Source: Lysobacterales bacterium (GTDB taxonomy: Bacteria > Pseudomonadota > Gammaproteobacteria > Xanthomonadales > Ahniellaceae). Taken from it: DNA of 64,000 nucleotides. The translations under genes and the position numbers were made by a program. Position 1 is the stretch's first letter. Each line of letters starts with the position of its first letter. Of the stretch, positions 29,062-39,582 are shown one piece after another. Below the pieces are notes generated by a model. It searched no databases and had not been told where the DNA came from. It saw only the letters and a list, made by a program, of their open reading frames with translations. The DNA is taken from positions 62,001 to 126,000 of the forward strand of contig JADKHK010000013.1 in NCBI GenBank assembly GCA_016721845.1, read 5' to 3'.

Positions 29062-29988
29062 ATGACCGACGAACTCAAGACCATCATCGATTTCATCCGC
29101 TACGGCGCTTCGCGTTTTGCCGCGGCCGGGCTGACGTTTGGCCATGGCTACGACAATGCCCTCGACGAGGCCACGCAACTCGTCCTGCACGCCTTGCACC
29201 TGCCGCATGACCTGAAGCCGGCGTATGGCGCGGCGCGGCTGGTCGCGAACGAGAAGAAAACCGTGCTCGACCTGTTCGAACGGCGCATTCGCGAGCGCAA
29301 GCCGGCCTGTTATCTGACCGGAGAAGCGTGGTTTGCCGATCTCTCGTTCAAGTGCGACGAGCGCGCACTGGTGCCGCGTTCGCCGATCGCGGAGCTGATC
29401 GAGCAGGGTTACGAGCCCTGGCGCAATGGTCGGCCCTTGAATCGCGTACTCGATCTCTGCACCGGCGGCGGCTGCATCGCCATTGCCAGTGCGCACTACC
29501 TGCCGGATGCCCTGGTCGACGGTGTCGACATCAGCCCCAAGGCATTGTCGCTCGCGAACGAGAATGCCGAGCGTCTGCTCGTCACCGATCGCGTCCGCTT
29601 CATCGAATCGAACCTGTTCGCGGGGCTCGACGGCGAGGTCTACGACCTGATCGTGACCAATCCGCCCTACGTGACGCATGCCGAAGTGGACGCGTTGCCC
29701 GAGGAATACCGCTTCGAGCCGGAGAACGGCCTGCGTGCCGGCCACGACGGGCTCGATTTGGTGCTGCAGATCCTTGCCGAAGCACCGAAGCATCTCAGCG
29801 ACGACGGCTTCCTGATCTGCGAGGTCGGCGAAGCCGAGCGTGCGCTGGTCGAACTGCTGCCACAACTGCCGTTCAACTGGATCGAGTTCAAGGTCGGGCA
29901 AATGGGCATCTTCCAGATCGAACGCGACAACCTGCTGACCTGGCACATCGAGATCGAGGCCCTGGCCGCGGAGCGACGCGGTCGATGA
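29062..29988 (+). CDS. prmB: Ribosomal protein L3 glutamine methyltransferase PrmB
   Basis: Methylates a glutamine of ribosomal protein L3 (N5-glutamine methyltransferase). 308 residues, close to E. coli PrmB (310). The AdoMet motif is VLDLCTGGGCIAIA and the substrate motif is TNPPYVTHAEVDALP, both diagnostic. The absence of a release-factor neighbour and the adjacent aroC favour PrmB over PrmC; the prmB-aroC order is common in gammaproteobacteria. Its stop overlaps the aroC start (ATGA). Confidence 0.93.
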   Translation: MTDELKTIIDFIRYGASRFAAAGLTFGHGYDNALDEATQLVLHALHLPHDLKPAYGAARLVANEKKTVLDLFERRIRERKPACYLTGEAWFADLSFKCDERALVPRSPIAELIEQGYEPWRNGRPLNRVLDLCTGGGCIAIASAHYLPDALVDGVDISPKALSLANENAERLLVTDRVRFIESNLFAGLDGEVYDLIVTNPPYVTHAEVDALPEEYRFEPENGLRAGHDGLDLVLQILAEAPKHLSDDGFLICEVGEAERALVELLPQLPFNWIEFKVGQMGIFQIERDNLLTWHIEIEALAAERRGR

Positions 29989-31100
29989 GCCACAACCGCT
30001 TCGGCAAGATCTTCTCGGTCACGACCTTTGGCGAGAGCCACGGGCCGGCGATCGGATGCGTGATCGACGGCGTGCCGCCGGGGATCGCGATAGCCGAAGA
30101 CGATTTCGCGCACGACCTCGAACGTCGCGCGACGGGCCGGTCGCGCCACACCTCGCAGCGTCACGAGGAAGACCGCGTCGAGATCCTGTCCGGCGTCTAC
30201 CAGGGCCGCACTACCGGCACTGCGCTGGCGCTGCTGATCCGCAATACCGATGCGCGCAGCAAGGATTACGCGAGCATCGCCGAGCAGTTCCGTCCCGGTC
30301 ACGCCGATTACACGTATTGGCAGAAATACGGCATCCGCGACCCGCGCGGCGGCGGACGCTCGAGCGCGCGCGAAACGACGATGCGCGTGGCCGCGGCGGT
30401 GATCGCGAAAAAGTGGCTGCGGGAGCGCTTCGGTGTCGAAGTGCGTGGGCACATGGCGCAGCTCGGTGAACTCGTGCCGCGTGCATTCGATTCGGACGCG
30501 ATCGAGACCAATCCGTTCTTTTGGCCCGACATTGCCATGGTGCCCGAGCTCGAAACCTACATGGATGCGTTGCGCAAGTCGGGCGATTCGGTCGGCGCAC
30601 GGGTCACCGCGGTCGCGACGAACGTGCCCCCGGGCTGGGGCGAGCCGATCTACGGCAAGCTCGACGGCGAACTCGCGGCGGCGATGATGAGCATCAACGC
30701 GGTCAAGGGCGTGGAGATCGGCGATGGCTTCGCCTGTGTCACGCAGCGCGGCAGCGAACACCGGGATTTGATGACGCCGGCGGGATTCCGCAGCAATCAT
30801 GCGGGTGGCATCCTCGGCGGCATTTCGACCGGTCAGGACATCGTCGTCAGCGTCGCAATCAAGCCGACCTCGAGCCTGCGTCTGCCGGGCGAGAGTGTCG
30901 ACGTGAACGGCGATGCAGTCGAAGTCGTGACCACCGGCCGTCACGACCCCTGCGTCGGCATCCGCGCCACGCCCATCGTCGAAGCGATGCTGGCGCTCAC
31001 CCTGATCGACCACGCGTTGCGTCATCGCGCGCAGTGCGGCGATGTCGGCGAAGTGGCGCCGCGCATTGCCGCGACCACGACCAAAACCACCACGTCCTGA
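29985..31100 (+). CDS. aroC: Chorismate synthase
   Basis: Last step of the shikimate pathway, EPSP to chorismate, needing reduced FMN. 371 residues. All three signature regions are intact: GESHGPAIGCVIDGVPPG, RPGHADYTYWQKYGIRDPRG with GGGRSSARETTMRVAAA, and RSNHAGGILGGISTG. ATG at nt 29985 overlaps the prmB stop. A Thr/Lys-rich tail (AATTTKTTTS) is an ordinary C-terminal extension. Confidence 0.97.
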   Translation: MSHNRFGKIFSVTTFGESHGPAIGCVIDGVPPGIAIAEDDFAHDLERRATGRSRHTSQRHEEDRVEILSGVYQGRTTGTALALLIRNTDARSKDYASIAEQFRPGHADYTYWQKYGIRDPRGGGRSSARETTMRVAAAVIAKKWLRERFGVEVRGHMAQLGELVPRAFDSDAIETNPFFWPDIAMVPELETYMDALRKSGDSVGARVTAVATNVPPGWGEPIYGKLDGELAAAMMSINAVKGVEIGDGFACVTQRGSEHRDLMTPAGFRSNHAGGILGGISTGQDIVVSVAIKPTSSLRLPGESVDVNGDAVEVVTTGRHDPCVGIRATPIVEAMLALTLIDHALRHRAQCGDVGEVAPRIAATTTKTTTS

Positions 31101-31190
31101 GCGCCGGAACGTCCGGCGCCGCGACGAGGTCTCGGCCGTTCGGACTTTGCAGCGACTCCCCGGAACGGCGGCAGAAAAAAGGAAAACATC

Positions 31191-32219
<1,029 letters not shown>

Positions 32220-32381
32220 CCGGGCAGGCGGTTTCGCAGCTGCGGGACGGCTGCGATACCGGCAAAACGGGCCGGAAACCCAATCTTCCCCTGTACTTAG
32301 GGCCGTGTTATAAGCTCGATTCTAAGATTGCTGACCGTGCGTGATGGTCAGGACCAAACTGGACGAACTGGGGATACGGGC

Positions 32382-34973
32382 ATGAACCGACTGTTGCCGC
32401 TTTCTCTCGCCGTGACGCTGGCCTTGGGCAGCAATGCTGCGCTGGCCCTGGGTCTGGGCGGGATCAATGTGAAGTCGGAGTTGAACGAGCCGCTGCGTGC
32501 GGAGATCCCGGTGTATGTCAGCTCCCCGGCCGAGGCCGAATCATTGCGGGTGGAACTCGCGGCAGGCGCCGAATTTGCCCGGGTCGGGCTTGATATCGAT
32601 GACATCGCGGTGCCACTGGAGTTCGACGTCGGCAAGAATGCACGCGGCGAGCCGGTGATTCTGGTGAAGTCGAATCAGGCGATTCGCGAGCCGACCCTCA
32701 CGTTTCTGGTGGAAGTGAACTGGTCGAACGGACGCTTCCTGCGCGAATATTCGGTCCTGCTGGAACCGCCCGTGACCGTGCCGGTGAGTGCGCCGAGTGC
32801 GCCGTCGTCCACGATTGCGCCGGCCGCATCGGTACAACCGATCGCCGAGCCCGAAGCCGCGATGCCGACACCGATTTCCGAGCCCGAGCCGCTGCCTGAA
32901 GCCGCGGTCGCGCCGGAACCGCCGCCGATCGAAACCCCCGCGACGCCGGCCGAGGCCGAGCCTGCGCCCGTTGCCGCCGAATCCGAAGCAGCGCCCAGCG
33001 AGCCTCTGGCCAGCGAATCGCCGGAAGCAACACCGGAAGGCTCGCCGGCACCGACCGAGCCAGCCCCGGAGCCGATTTCCGAGCCGGTGTCGGTCGCGAC
33101 GGCGCCGTCCGCGAGCGAATATGGTCCGATCGCATCGGGCGAAACGCTCTGGGAAATCGCCAATACCACGCGTCCCGGCAGCGTCACGCCGAGCCAGATG
33201 ATGATCGCGTTGCTGCGCGCGAATCCGGACGCGTTCTACCGTGACAATGTCAACGCGCTGAAGCGCGGCGCGATCTTGCGCATTCCCGGCGAGTCGGATT
33301 TGCAGGCCTTGGCCGCTGCCGAAGCCGCTGCGGAAATCGTGAGCCAGAATCAGGCCTGGATCGAAGCGACGCGGCCGACGACCGTGGCCGATGCCAGTGT
33401 CGAATCGTCCACGCCGAGCACGTCGACCGGTGCGGCGTCGTCGCGACCGGGCGATCGCCTCGAATTGCTGCCGCCCGCGACCGGGCAAAGCGGCGCGGAC
33501 CGACCGGGTGCGCCCGGCGGTACCGGCGAAAGTGCCGCCGTGCGGGCCGAGCTTGCCCGGACCAAGGAATCCCTGAGCAGCGTTCAGCAGGAGAGCGGCG
33601 AACTGCGCTCGCGCGTGAAGGAACTCGAGACCATCAACTCGACCAACCAGCGCCTGATCACGCTCAAGGACAGCGAGCTCAAGAACCTGCAGACCAAGTT
33701 GAAGGCGGCCGAGATCGCCGCAGCCGAAGCCGCGAAGAAGCCGGCAGCAACTGCGACGCCTGTGCCGGAGTCGGTGCCGACGCCGGTCGAAACGCCGATC
33801 GAGCCGGCCGTGACCGCCACCGAGCCGGTGGCCGCCGATCCTTTGGCAACGGTGGCGCCGGATGCGGTCCAGCCAGATGCCGAGACGACGCCCGATGCCG
33901 CCACGGCCGATCCGTTGGCGACCGCCGAACCTGCGACCCCGGATGAGACGGCCGAGCCGGCGGAAGTTACGCCCATCGCCGATGCCGAACCTGTGGCCGT
34001 GGGCGAACCGGCGGCACCGGCGGCCGAGCCTTGGTATGGAGCCCTGATGAACAAATATGTACTGGGCGGATTGGGACTGCTGGTCCTTGGCGGATTGGGC
34101 TTTGCCCTCGCGCGCCGTCGCAAGCCGGAAGCGCCTGCCGTGGAACCGGGTTCGATCTCCGGTCACTTCGGTGACAGCGTGGGTGGCGACAACGAAGAGT
34201 CGTCGATGCTGTCGGCGCTCGCGCAGGACCCGACCGATCTCAACGCGCATCTCAATGTGCTCGAGTTCTATTACATGCGCCGCAATGCCGACAAGTTCGA
34301 GGCCGCCGCGGAAGCGATGTACGCGCAGCTGCCCGACCCGAACGCGCCGGAATGGCAGGGCGCGTTGTTGATGGGCCGCGACCTGTGTCCGACCCATCCG
34401 ATGTTCTCCGATGGTGCCGAAGCGCCGGCCACTGAACATGCGTTCGCCGATCCGTTCGCGTCGGTGCCGAAGTTCGAGGGCCATGCGCCGAAGTCGCAGC
34501 CGGCCGCGGTGGAAGACGATTTCGATTTCGATCTGGGCGTCACACCGCCGGCCACGCCGACGACGAAAGCATCGGTTCCGGAACCGGCTGCGGAGAGTTT
34601 CGATTTCAATCTGATCGACGACACGTCGAAGCGTGCTGCAACGCCGGCATCGAAGCAGGATCTGTCGTTCGACTTCGATCTCGACACCAGTGTCGCGTCG
34701 TCGAAGGCCAACGAGATCTCCTTCGACTTGCCGTCGCTTGATCTCGGCACCGATATCTCGGCGCCGTCGCTGGAGCCGACGACGCAGCAGATGGCCGCGG
34801 TCAAGGACGAGTTCCTCGGCGACGATGCCGTGGCGACCAAGATCGATCTCGCCCGCGCCTACCTCGACATGGGTGATGCCGACGGCGCCCGCAGCATGCT
34901 CGAGGAAGTTGTCGCCGAGGGCAGCGACGCGCAGAAGGCCGAAGCGAAGAAGCTGCTGTCGGAAATCAGGTAA
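32382..34973 (+). CDS. fimV: FimV/TspA-like motility hub protein
   Basis: 863 residues. FimV organises the cell pole and is needed for type IV pilus twitching in relatives. In order: signal peptide (PLSLAVTLALGSNAALALG), the periplasmic N-terminal FimV domain (INVKSELNEPLRAEIPVYV), a Pro/Ala/Glu-rich stretch, a LysM-type domain from about residue 247 (IASGETLWEIANTTRPG), a short coiled coil, a second acidic stretch, one membrane helix (about 559-578, VLGGLGLLVLGGLGFAL), a cytoplasmic acidic part, and the TPR-like C-terminal FimV domain (KIDLARAYLDMGDADGARSM). It is flanked by asd and truA, as in Pseudomonas and Xanthomonas. Confidence 0.94.
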   Translation: MNRLLPLSLAVTLALGSNAALALGLGGINVKSELNEPLRAEIPVYVSSPAEAESLRVELAAGAEFARVGLDIDDIAVPLEFDVGKNARGEPVILVKSNQAIREPTLTFLVEVNWSNGRFLREYSVLLEPPVTVPVSAPSAPSSTIAPAASVQPIAEPEAAMPTPISEPEPLPEAAVAPEPPPIETPATPAEAEPAPVAAESEAAPSEPLASESPEATPEGSPAPTEPAPEPISEPVSVATAPSASEYGPIASGETLWEIANTTRPGSVTPSQMMIALLRANPDAFYRDNVNALKRGAILRIPGESDLQALAAAEAAAEIVSQNQAWIEATRPTTVADASVESSTPSTSTGAASSRPGDRLELLPPATGQSGADRPGAPGGTGESAAVRAELARTKESLSSVQQESGELRSRVKELETINSTNQRLITLKDSELKNLQTKLKAAEIAAAEAAKKPAATATPVPESVPTPVETPIEPAVTATEPVAADPLATVAPDAVQPDAETTPDAATADPLATAEPATPDETAEPAEVTPIADAEPVAVGEPAAPAAEPWYGALMNKYVLGGLGLLVLGGLGFALARRRKPEAPAVEPGSISGHFGDSVGGDNEESSMLSALAQDPTDLNAHLNVLEFYYMRRNADKFEAAAEAMYAQLPDPNAPEWQGALLMGRDLCPTHPMFSDGAEAPATEHAFADPFASVPKFEGHAPKSQPAAVEDDFDFDLGVTPPATPTTKASVPEPAAESFDFNLIDDTSKRAATPASKQDLSFDFDLDTSVASSKANEISFDLPSLDLGTDISAPSLEPTTQQMAAVKDEFLGDDAVATKIDLARAYLDMGDADGARSMLEEVVAEGSDAQKAEAKKLLSEIR

Positions 34974-34997
34974 GCGACCCGATTCGTCGGGACGCGC

Positions 34998-35029
34998 AGG
35001 GGCCGGTAAACTCCGGCCCCTTTGCTTTT
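34998..35029 (+). terminator. Rho-independent terminator after fimV
   Basis: Stem AGGGGCCGG / CCGGCCCCT with a 6-base loop (nt 34998-35021), followed by TTGCTTTT. It falls between fimV and truA, so transcription of truA-trpFBA must restart or read through. Confidence 0.75.
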
Positions 35030-35087
35030 GCAGCCGGACCATGGGCGACTACACCGACTTGCCGCATTCACCCACGAGGTGGCTGCG

Positions 35088-35858
35088 ATGACGCGTTACG
35101 CGATGGCGGTCGAATACGACGGCTCGCGATTTCATGGCTGGCAGACCCAGCGCGATCGCGTCAGTGTGCAGGCGACGCTGGAGGCCGCGATCGCGAAAGT
35201 CGCGCACCATCCGATCGCAGTGACGGCTGCCGGGCGTACTGATACGGGGGTGCATGCCGCCTATCAAGTCGTGCATTTCGACAGCGATGCCGAACGCGTC
35301 GAGCGCGCCTGGCTGCTCGGGACCAACACTCATTTGCCGAAGTCCGCGGTGGCGCGCTGGGTGATGCCGGTGGCCGCCGATTTCCATGCACGGTTCTCGG
35401 CGCAGTCGCGGCGTTACCGCTACACCATCCTCAACCGTCTGGTGCGTCCGGCGATCGGCCGCGAACGCTTGTCCTGGATCCGCAAGCCGCTGGAGGTCGA
35501 GGCGATGCAGGCGGCGAGCCGTTGCCTGATCGGTCTGCATGACTTCACCAGTTTCCGGACCGTTGCCTGCCAGGCCCATTCGCCCGTGCGCGACTTGCGC
35601 CACATCGAATTCTCGCGCGAGGCCGACCACATCCACATGGACATCGAAGCCAATGGCTTCCTGCACCACATGGTGCGCAACATCATCGGCAGCCTGATGG
35701 TGGTCGGCCACGGCGAACAGCCGCGCGAGTGGATTGCCGAGGTGCTGGCCGCGCGCGACCGCACCCGCGCCGGCGTCACCGGGCCACCGGAAGGACTCGT
35801 CTTCATCGGGCCCCGTTACGACCGGCGGTTCGGATTGCCGGACGAGGTGTCGCTGTGA
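35088..35858 (+). CDS. truA: tRNA pseudouridine synthase A
   Basis: Forms pseudouridine at positions 38-40 of tRNA anticodon arms. 256 residues. Catalytic Asp52 is in AGRTDTGVHA; other blocks are VEYDGSRFHGWQ, YRYTILNR, DFTSFRT and FLHHMVRNIIGSLM. ATG at 35088 is used; the longer frame upstream would cross the fimV terminator. Overlaps trpF by GTGA. Confidence 0.96.
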   Translation: MTRYAMAVEYDGSRFHGWQTQRDRVSVQATLEAAIAKVAHHPIAVTAAGRTDTGVHAAYQVVHFDSDAERVERAWLLGTNTHLPKSAVARWVMPVAADFHARFSAQSRRYRYTILNRLVRPAIGRERLSWIRKPLEVEAMQAASRCLIGLHDFTSFRTVACQAHSPVRDLRHIEFSREADHIHMDIEANGFLHHMVRNIIGSLMVVGHGEQPREWIAEVLAARDRTRAGVTGPPEGLVFIGPRYDRRFGLPDEVSL

Positions 35859-36493
35859 GGACACGCCTCAAGTTCTGCGGCATCACCCGAGTCGATGACG
35901 TGAACGCCGGCGTCGCCGCGGGCGCAGACGCGTTGGGGTTCATCCTTGCGGCCGGAAGTCCAAGGCAACTGACGATGGCGCAGTTGGATGCGCTGCTGGC
36001 ATCGGTGCCGGTGTTCGTGACGCCGGTCGTGTTGTTCCGCGATCACCCGGCGGATGAGGTGTCCGCGGTGTTGGCGCGCTCGCCACGGTTGGTCGCCCAG
36101 TTCCATGGTGACGAATCGCCGGGATTTTGTGCGTCGTTCGAACGGCATTGGCTGAAAGCCGTGCCGATGGGGGCGCTGTCCGACGCCGCCTTGACACCTT
36201 TCCTGCGAGCCTATGCGGACGCGGGTTGTGGCGGCTTCGTGTTCGACAGTCACGGCGGCGCGGTGGCCGGCGGGAGTGGTCGCGGGTTTGACTGGTCGCG
36301 CATTCCGGCAGATCTGCCCGCGCCCCTGGTCCTGGCGGGCGGACTCACGCCCGACACCGTGGCCGAGGCGGTGCGACGCGTGCGGCCCTATGCGGTCGAC
36401 GTGTCGTCCGGCATCGAATCCGCGCCCGGGATCAAGGATCATGCAAAAATGCGAGGCTTCGCCGATGGGGTTTTCCGTGCTCGAACCGATTGA
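35855..36493 (+). CDS. trpF: Phosphoribosylanthranilate isomerase
   Basis: Third step of tryptophan synthesis (PRA to CdRP). 212 residues, GTG start overlapping the truA stop. The catalytic Cys is in LKFCGITR and the catalytic Asp in GGFVFDSHGG; the phosphate-binding end is VLAGGLTPDTV and VDVSSGIESAPG. The GTG is supported because the family motif begins three residues later. Confidence 0.95.
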   Translation: MRTRLKFCGITRVDDVNAGVAAGADALGFILAAGSPRQLTMAQLDALLASVPVFVTPVVLFRDHPADEVSAVLARSPRLVAQFHGDESPGFCASFERHWLKAVPMGALSDAALTPFLRAYADAGCGGFVFDSHGGAVAGGSGRGFDWSRIPADLPAPLVLAGGLTPDTVAEAVRRVRPYAVDVSSGIESAPGIKDHAKMRGFADGVFRARTD

Positions 36494-36518
36494 ACCGATC
36501 TCCCGCCCCGACGATTTG

Positions 36519-37709
36519 ATGTCCATGCCGGACGCGCGCGGCCATTTCGGGCCTTATGGCGGCCGTTTCGTCGCCGACACGCTGATGGCACCACTCGCGG
36601 AACTGTCCGAGGCCTACGCGAAGCTCAAGCATGATCCGGAATTCATCGCCGAACTGGATTACGACTATCGCCACTACGTCGGTCGCCCGAGTCCGATCTA
36701 CCACGCGAAAGGCCTGTCGAAGGCGGTGGGTGGCGCGCAGATCCTGTTGAAGCGCGAAGACTTGAACCACACCGGCGCGCACAAGATCAACAACACGATC
36801 GGTCAGGCCATGCTCGCGAAGCGCATGGGCAAGACCCGCATCATCGCCGAGACCGGTGCCGGTCAGCACGGCGTCGCCAGCGCGACGGTGGCGGCGCGGC
36901 TCGGACTCGAATGCGTGGTTTACATGGGCGCCACCGACATCGAGCGCCAGTCGATCAATGTGTTCCGGATGAAATTGCTGGGTGCGACGGTGGTGCCGGT
37001 CACCAGCGGCTCGCAGACCCTGAAGGACGCGCTCAATGAAGCCATGCGCGACTGGGTCACGAACGTCGCGAACACGTTCTACATCATCGGCACCGTGGCC
37101 GGACCGGATCCCTATCCGACCCTGGTGCGCGATTTCAACGCGGTTTGCGGTCGCGAAGCGCGTGCGCAAATGCTGGCCGAATACGGCCGCTTGCCGGATG
37201 CGCTGGTCGCCTGCGTTGGCGGCGGTTCGAATGCGATCGGCCTGTTTCATCCATTCCTCAATGATCGCGACGTCGCGATCTATGGCGCCGAAGCCGCGGG
37301 CGAGGGCATCGGCTCCGGTCTGCATGCAGCGTCGCTGGTGGCCGGTCGGCCGGGCGTACTGCATGGCAATCGCACCTACCTGCTGTGTGACGAGAATGGC
37401 CAGGTGCGCGAGACCCATTCGGTCTCGGCCGGCCTCGACTATCCCGGCGTCGGTCCCGAGCATGCGTGGCTGAAGGACATCGGTCGTGCGCATTACGTCG
37501 GCATCACCGACGACGAGGCGATGGCCGCGTTTCACCAGCTCGCGCGCAGCGAAGGCATCCTGGCCGCGCTTGAATCGAGCCATGCGGTGGCACAAGGCAT
37601 CAAGCTGGCGCGCGAATTGCCGAAAGACAAGCTCGTGCTCGTCAACCTGTCCGGCCGCGGTGACAAGGACATTTACACGATCGCGAAGCGCGAAGGAATG
37701 AAGCTGTGA
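36519..37709 (+). CDS. trpB: Tryptophan synthase beta chain
   Basis: Condenses indole with serine using pyridoxal phosphate. 396 residues. The PLP Lys is in LNHTGAHKINNTIGQAM; the phosphate-binding loop is CVGGGSNAIG; the substrate loop is AETGAGQHGVA. ATG at 36519 (MSMPDARGHFGPYGGRF) sits 25 bases after trpF; the frame is open further upstream inside trpF but that part is not TrpB. Works as an alpha2-beta2 complex with TrpA. Confidence 0.97.
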   Translation: MSMPDARGHFGPYGGRFVADTLMAPLAELSEAYAKLKHDPEFIAELDYDYRHYVGRPSPIYHAKGLSKAVGGAQILLKREDLNHTGAHKINNTIGQAMLAKRMGKTRIIAETGAGQHGVASATVAARLGLECVVYMGATDIERQSINVFRMKLLGATVVPVTSGSQTLKDALNEAMRDWVTNVANTFYIIGTVAGPDPYPTLVRDFNAVCGREARAQMLAEYGRLPDALVACVGGGSNAIGLFHPFLNDRDVAIYGAEAAGEGIGSGLHAASLVAGRPGVLHGNRTYLLCDENGQVRETHSVSAGLDYPGVGPEHAWLKDIGRAHYVGITDDEAMAAFHQLARSEGILAALESSHAVAQGIKLARELPKDKLVLVNLSGRGDKDIYTIAKREGMKL

Positions 37710-38530
37710 GCACGCGCATCGACACTCGCATGGCGGCGTTGAAGGCTGCCGGACGCAGCGGCCTGATTCCGTTCGTGACGTCGGGCGATCCGCATCCGGA
37801 CTGGATGGTCGGCATCCTGCACGCGCTGGTCGAGGGTGGCGCCGACATTCTCGAACTCGGCATGCCGTTCTCGGACCCGATGGCCGATGGCCCGGTGATC
37901 CAGAAGTCCAGCGAACGCGCACTCGAACGCGGCATGACGCTGGACCGCACGCTGGCGATCGTGCGCGAATTCCGTGATCGCGACACCACCACGCCGATCG
38001 TGCTGATGGGCTATCTGAATCCGGTCGAGTATTACGGCTGGGAAAAATTCGCGACGAACGCCAAGTCCGCCGGCGTCGATGGTCTGCTGATCGTCGACTG
38101 CCCGCCGGAGGAAGCCGACAGCGTACGCCCGGTGCTGGCGAAGCACGGACTCGATCAGATCTTCCTGGCGTCTCCGACCACGACCGATGCCCGCATCGCC
38201 ACCATGGGTGAGCTTGCGCAAGGTTACGTGTACTACGTGTCCTTCGCCGGCATCACCGGCGCCGACCTGCTGGTCATGGCCGACGTCGGGGCGCGGTTGG
38301 ATGAACTCCGCCAGACGATCCGTGTGCCGATCGCGGTCGGTTTCGGCGTCAAGACGGCCGTGCAAGCCGCTGCGTTGGCGCCGCATGCCGATGCGGTCGT
38401 GGTCGGCAGCGCACTGGTGGAGCAACTCGCGGCGGCGACCTCGTTAACGGATGCACAACATCGTGCCCGTGAATTCCTGCGACCCTTGCGCCTTGCCGTC
38501 GATGCGGCCCGCGCGACAGAGAAGAACTGA
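37706..38530 (+). CDS. trpA: Tryptophan synthase alpha chain
   Basis: Releases indole from indole-glycerol phosphate for TrpB. 274 residues, GTG start overlapping the trpB stop (GTGA). The catalytic Glu is in ADILELGMPFSDP and the second acid is the Asp of that same block. The phosphate site is VGFGVKTAVQ. Translational coupling suits the 1:1 complex. Confidence 0.97.
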   Translation: MSTRIDTRMAALKAAGRSGLIPFVTSGDPHPDWMVGILHALVEGGADILELGMPFSDPMADGPVIQKSSERALERGMTLDRTLAIVREFRDRDTTTPIVLMGYLNPVEYYGWEKFATNAKSAGVDGLLIVDCPPEEADSVRPVLAKHGLDQIFLASPTTTDARIATMGELAQGYVYYVSFAGITGADLLVMADVGARLDELRQTIRVPIAVGFGVKTAVQAAALAPHADAVVVGSALVEQLAAATSLTDAQHRAREFLRPLRLAVDAARATEKN

Positions 38531-38613
38531 TGGCCCGTTCCCCTTCGCATTCCGGTACCCGAAAGCCCGAGACCGATCATGACCTCCACCCGCCAATCAG
38601 TGATGCCGATCCG

Positions 38614-39483
38614 ATGAGCTGGCTGAACAAATTGATGCCGAAGCGCATCCGCACCCAGGGCGGCGACAAGCGCAAGGTGCCGGAAGGACTCTGGGGCAAG
38701 TGCGAAGGTTGCGGCGCCGTCCTTTATCAGCCCGAGCTGGAAGCCAACCAGCAGGTCTGTCCGAAATGCAGTTTCCACATGCCGATCGGGGCGCGCGAGC
38801 GCCTGAAGCTGTTCCTTGACGAGGGCACCGGCACCGAAATCGGTGCTGCGCTCGCGCCGGCCGACGCGCTGAAGTTCAAGGATTCGAAGAAGTACAAGGA
38901 TCGACTGGTCGCCGCGCAGAAGCAGACCGGCGAAACCGACGCGTTGATCGCGCTGCATGGTCGCCTGAAAGGCATGCCCATTGCGGCCTGCGCCTTCGAG
39001 TTCTCGTTCATGGCCGGCTCGATGGGGTCGGTGGTCGGTGAGCGCTTCACGCTCGCCGCCGAACACGCCCTCGCGCAGGGTACGCCGATGGTCTGCTTCG
39101 CCGCGTCCGGTGGCGCGCGCATGCAGGAAGGCCTGTTCTCCTTGATGCAGATGGCCAAGACGTCAGCCGCGATCGCACGCCTGCGCGAAGCCGGCCTGCC
39201 CTTCATTTCGGTGATGACGCATCCGACCACGGGCGGCGTGTCGGCCAGTTTCGCGATGCTCGGCGACATCAATGTCGGCGAACCGCAGGCGCTGATCGGC
39301 TTCGCCGGCCCGCGCGTGATCGAACAGACGGTGCGCGAAACCTTGCCGGAAGGCTTCCAGCGCAGCGAGTTCCTGGTTGAGCACGGCGCCATCGACCTGA
39401 TCGTCGACCGCCGCCAGATGCGCGACAAGCTCGCCGACCTGCTGGCGATCCTGATGCGGCGGCCGCGCGCCGCGGCAGGCTGA
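38614..39483 (+). CDS. accD: Acetyl-CoA carboxylase carboxyltransferase subunit beta
   Basis: Part of the enzyme that makes malonyl-CoA for fatty-acid synthesis; pairs with AccA. 289 residues from MSWLNKLMP at nt 38614. The N-terminal zinc ribbon has CEGC and CPKC; the oxyanion-forming glycines are in FAASGGARMQEG and THPTTGGVSAS. An ATG at nt 38530 in the same frame shares one base with the trpA stop and would add 28 polar residues; the shorter form fits the family better, but the longer one cannot be excluded. Confidence 0.96.
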   Translation: MSWLNKLMPKRIRTQGGDKRKVPEGLWGKCEGCGAVLYQPELEANQQVCPKCSFHMPIGARERLKLFLDEGTGTEIGAALAPADALKFKDSKKYKDRLVAAQKQTGETDALIALHGRLKGMPIAACAFEFSFMAGSMGSVVGERFTLAAEHALAQGTPMVCFAASGGARMQEGLFSLMQMAKTSAAIARLREAGLPFISVMTHPTTGGVSASFAMLGDINVGEPQALIGFAGPRVIEQTVRETLPEGFQRSEFLVEHGAIDLIVDRRQMRDKLADLLAILMRRPRAAAG

Positions 39484-39582
39484 CTGCCGACAATTCGTTG
39501 CAGTTCCAGCGTGATGCAGGGCACAACGCTTGCATGAACTGCTTCACGGAACGTGGCCACTCGGCTGCGACTGCGGAGACTC

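Noticed and set aside
32541..35042. 833-codon minus-strand frame
   Set aside because: Antisense to fimV; Arg-rich shadow without motifs.
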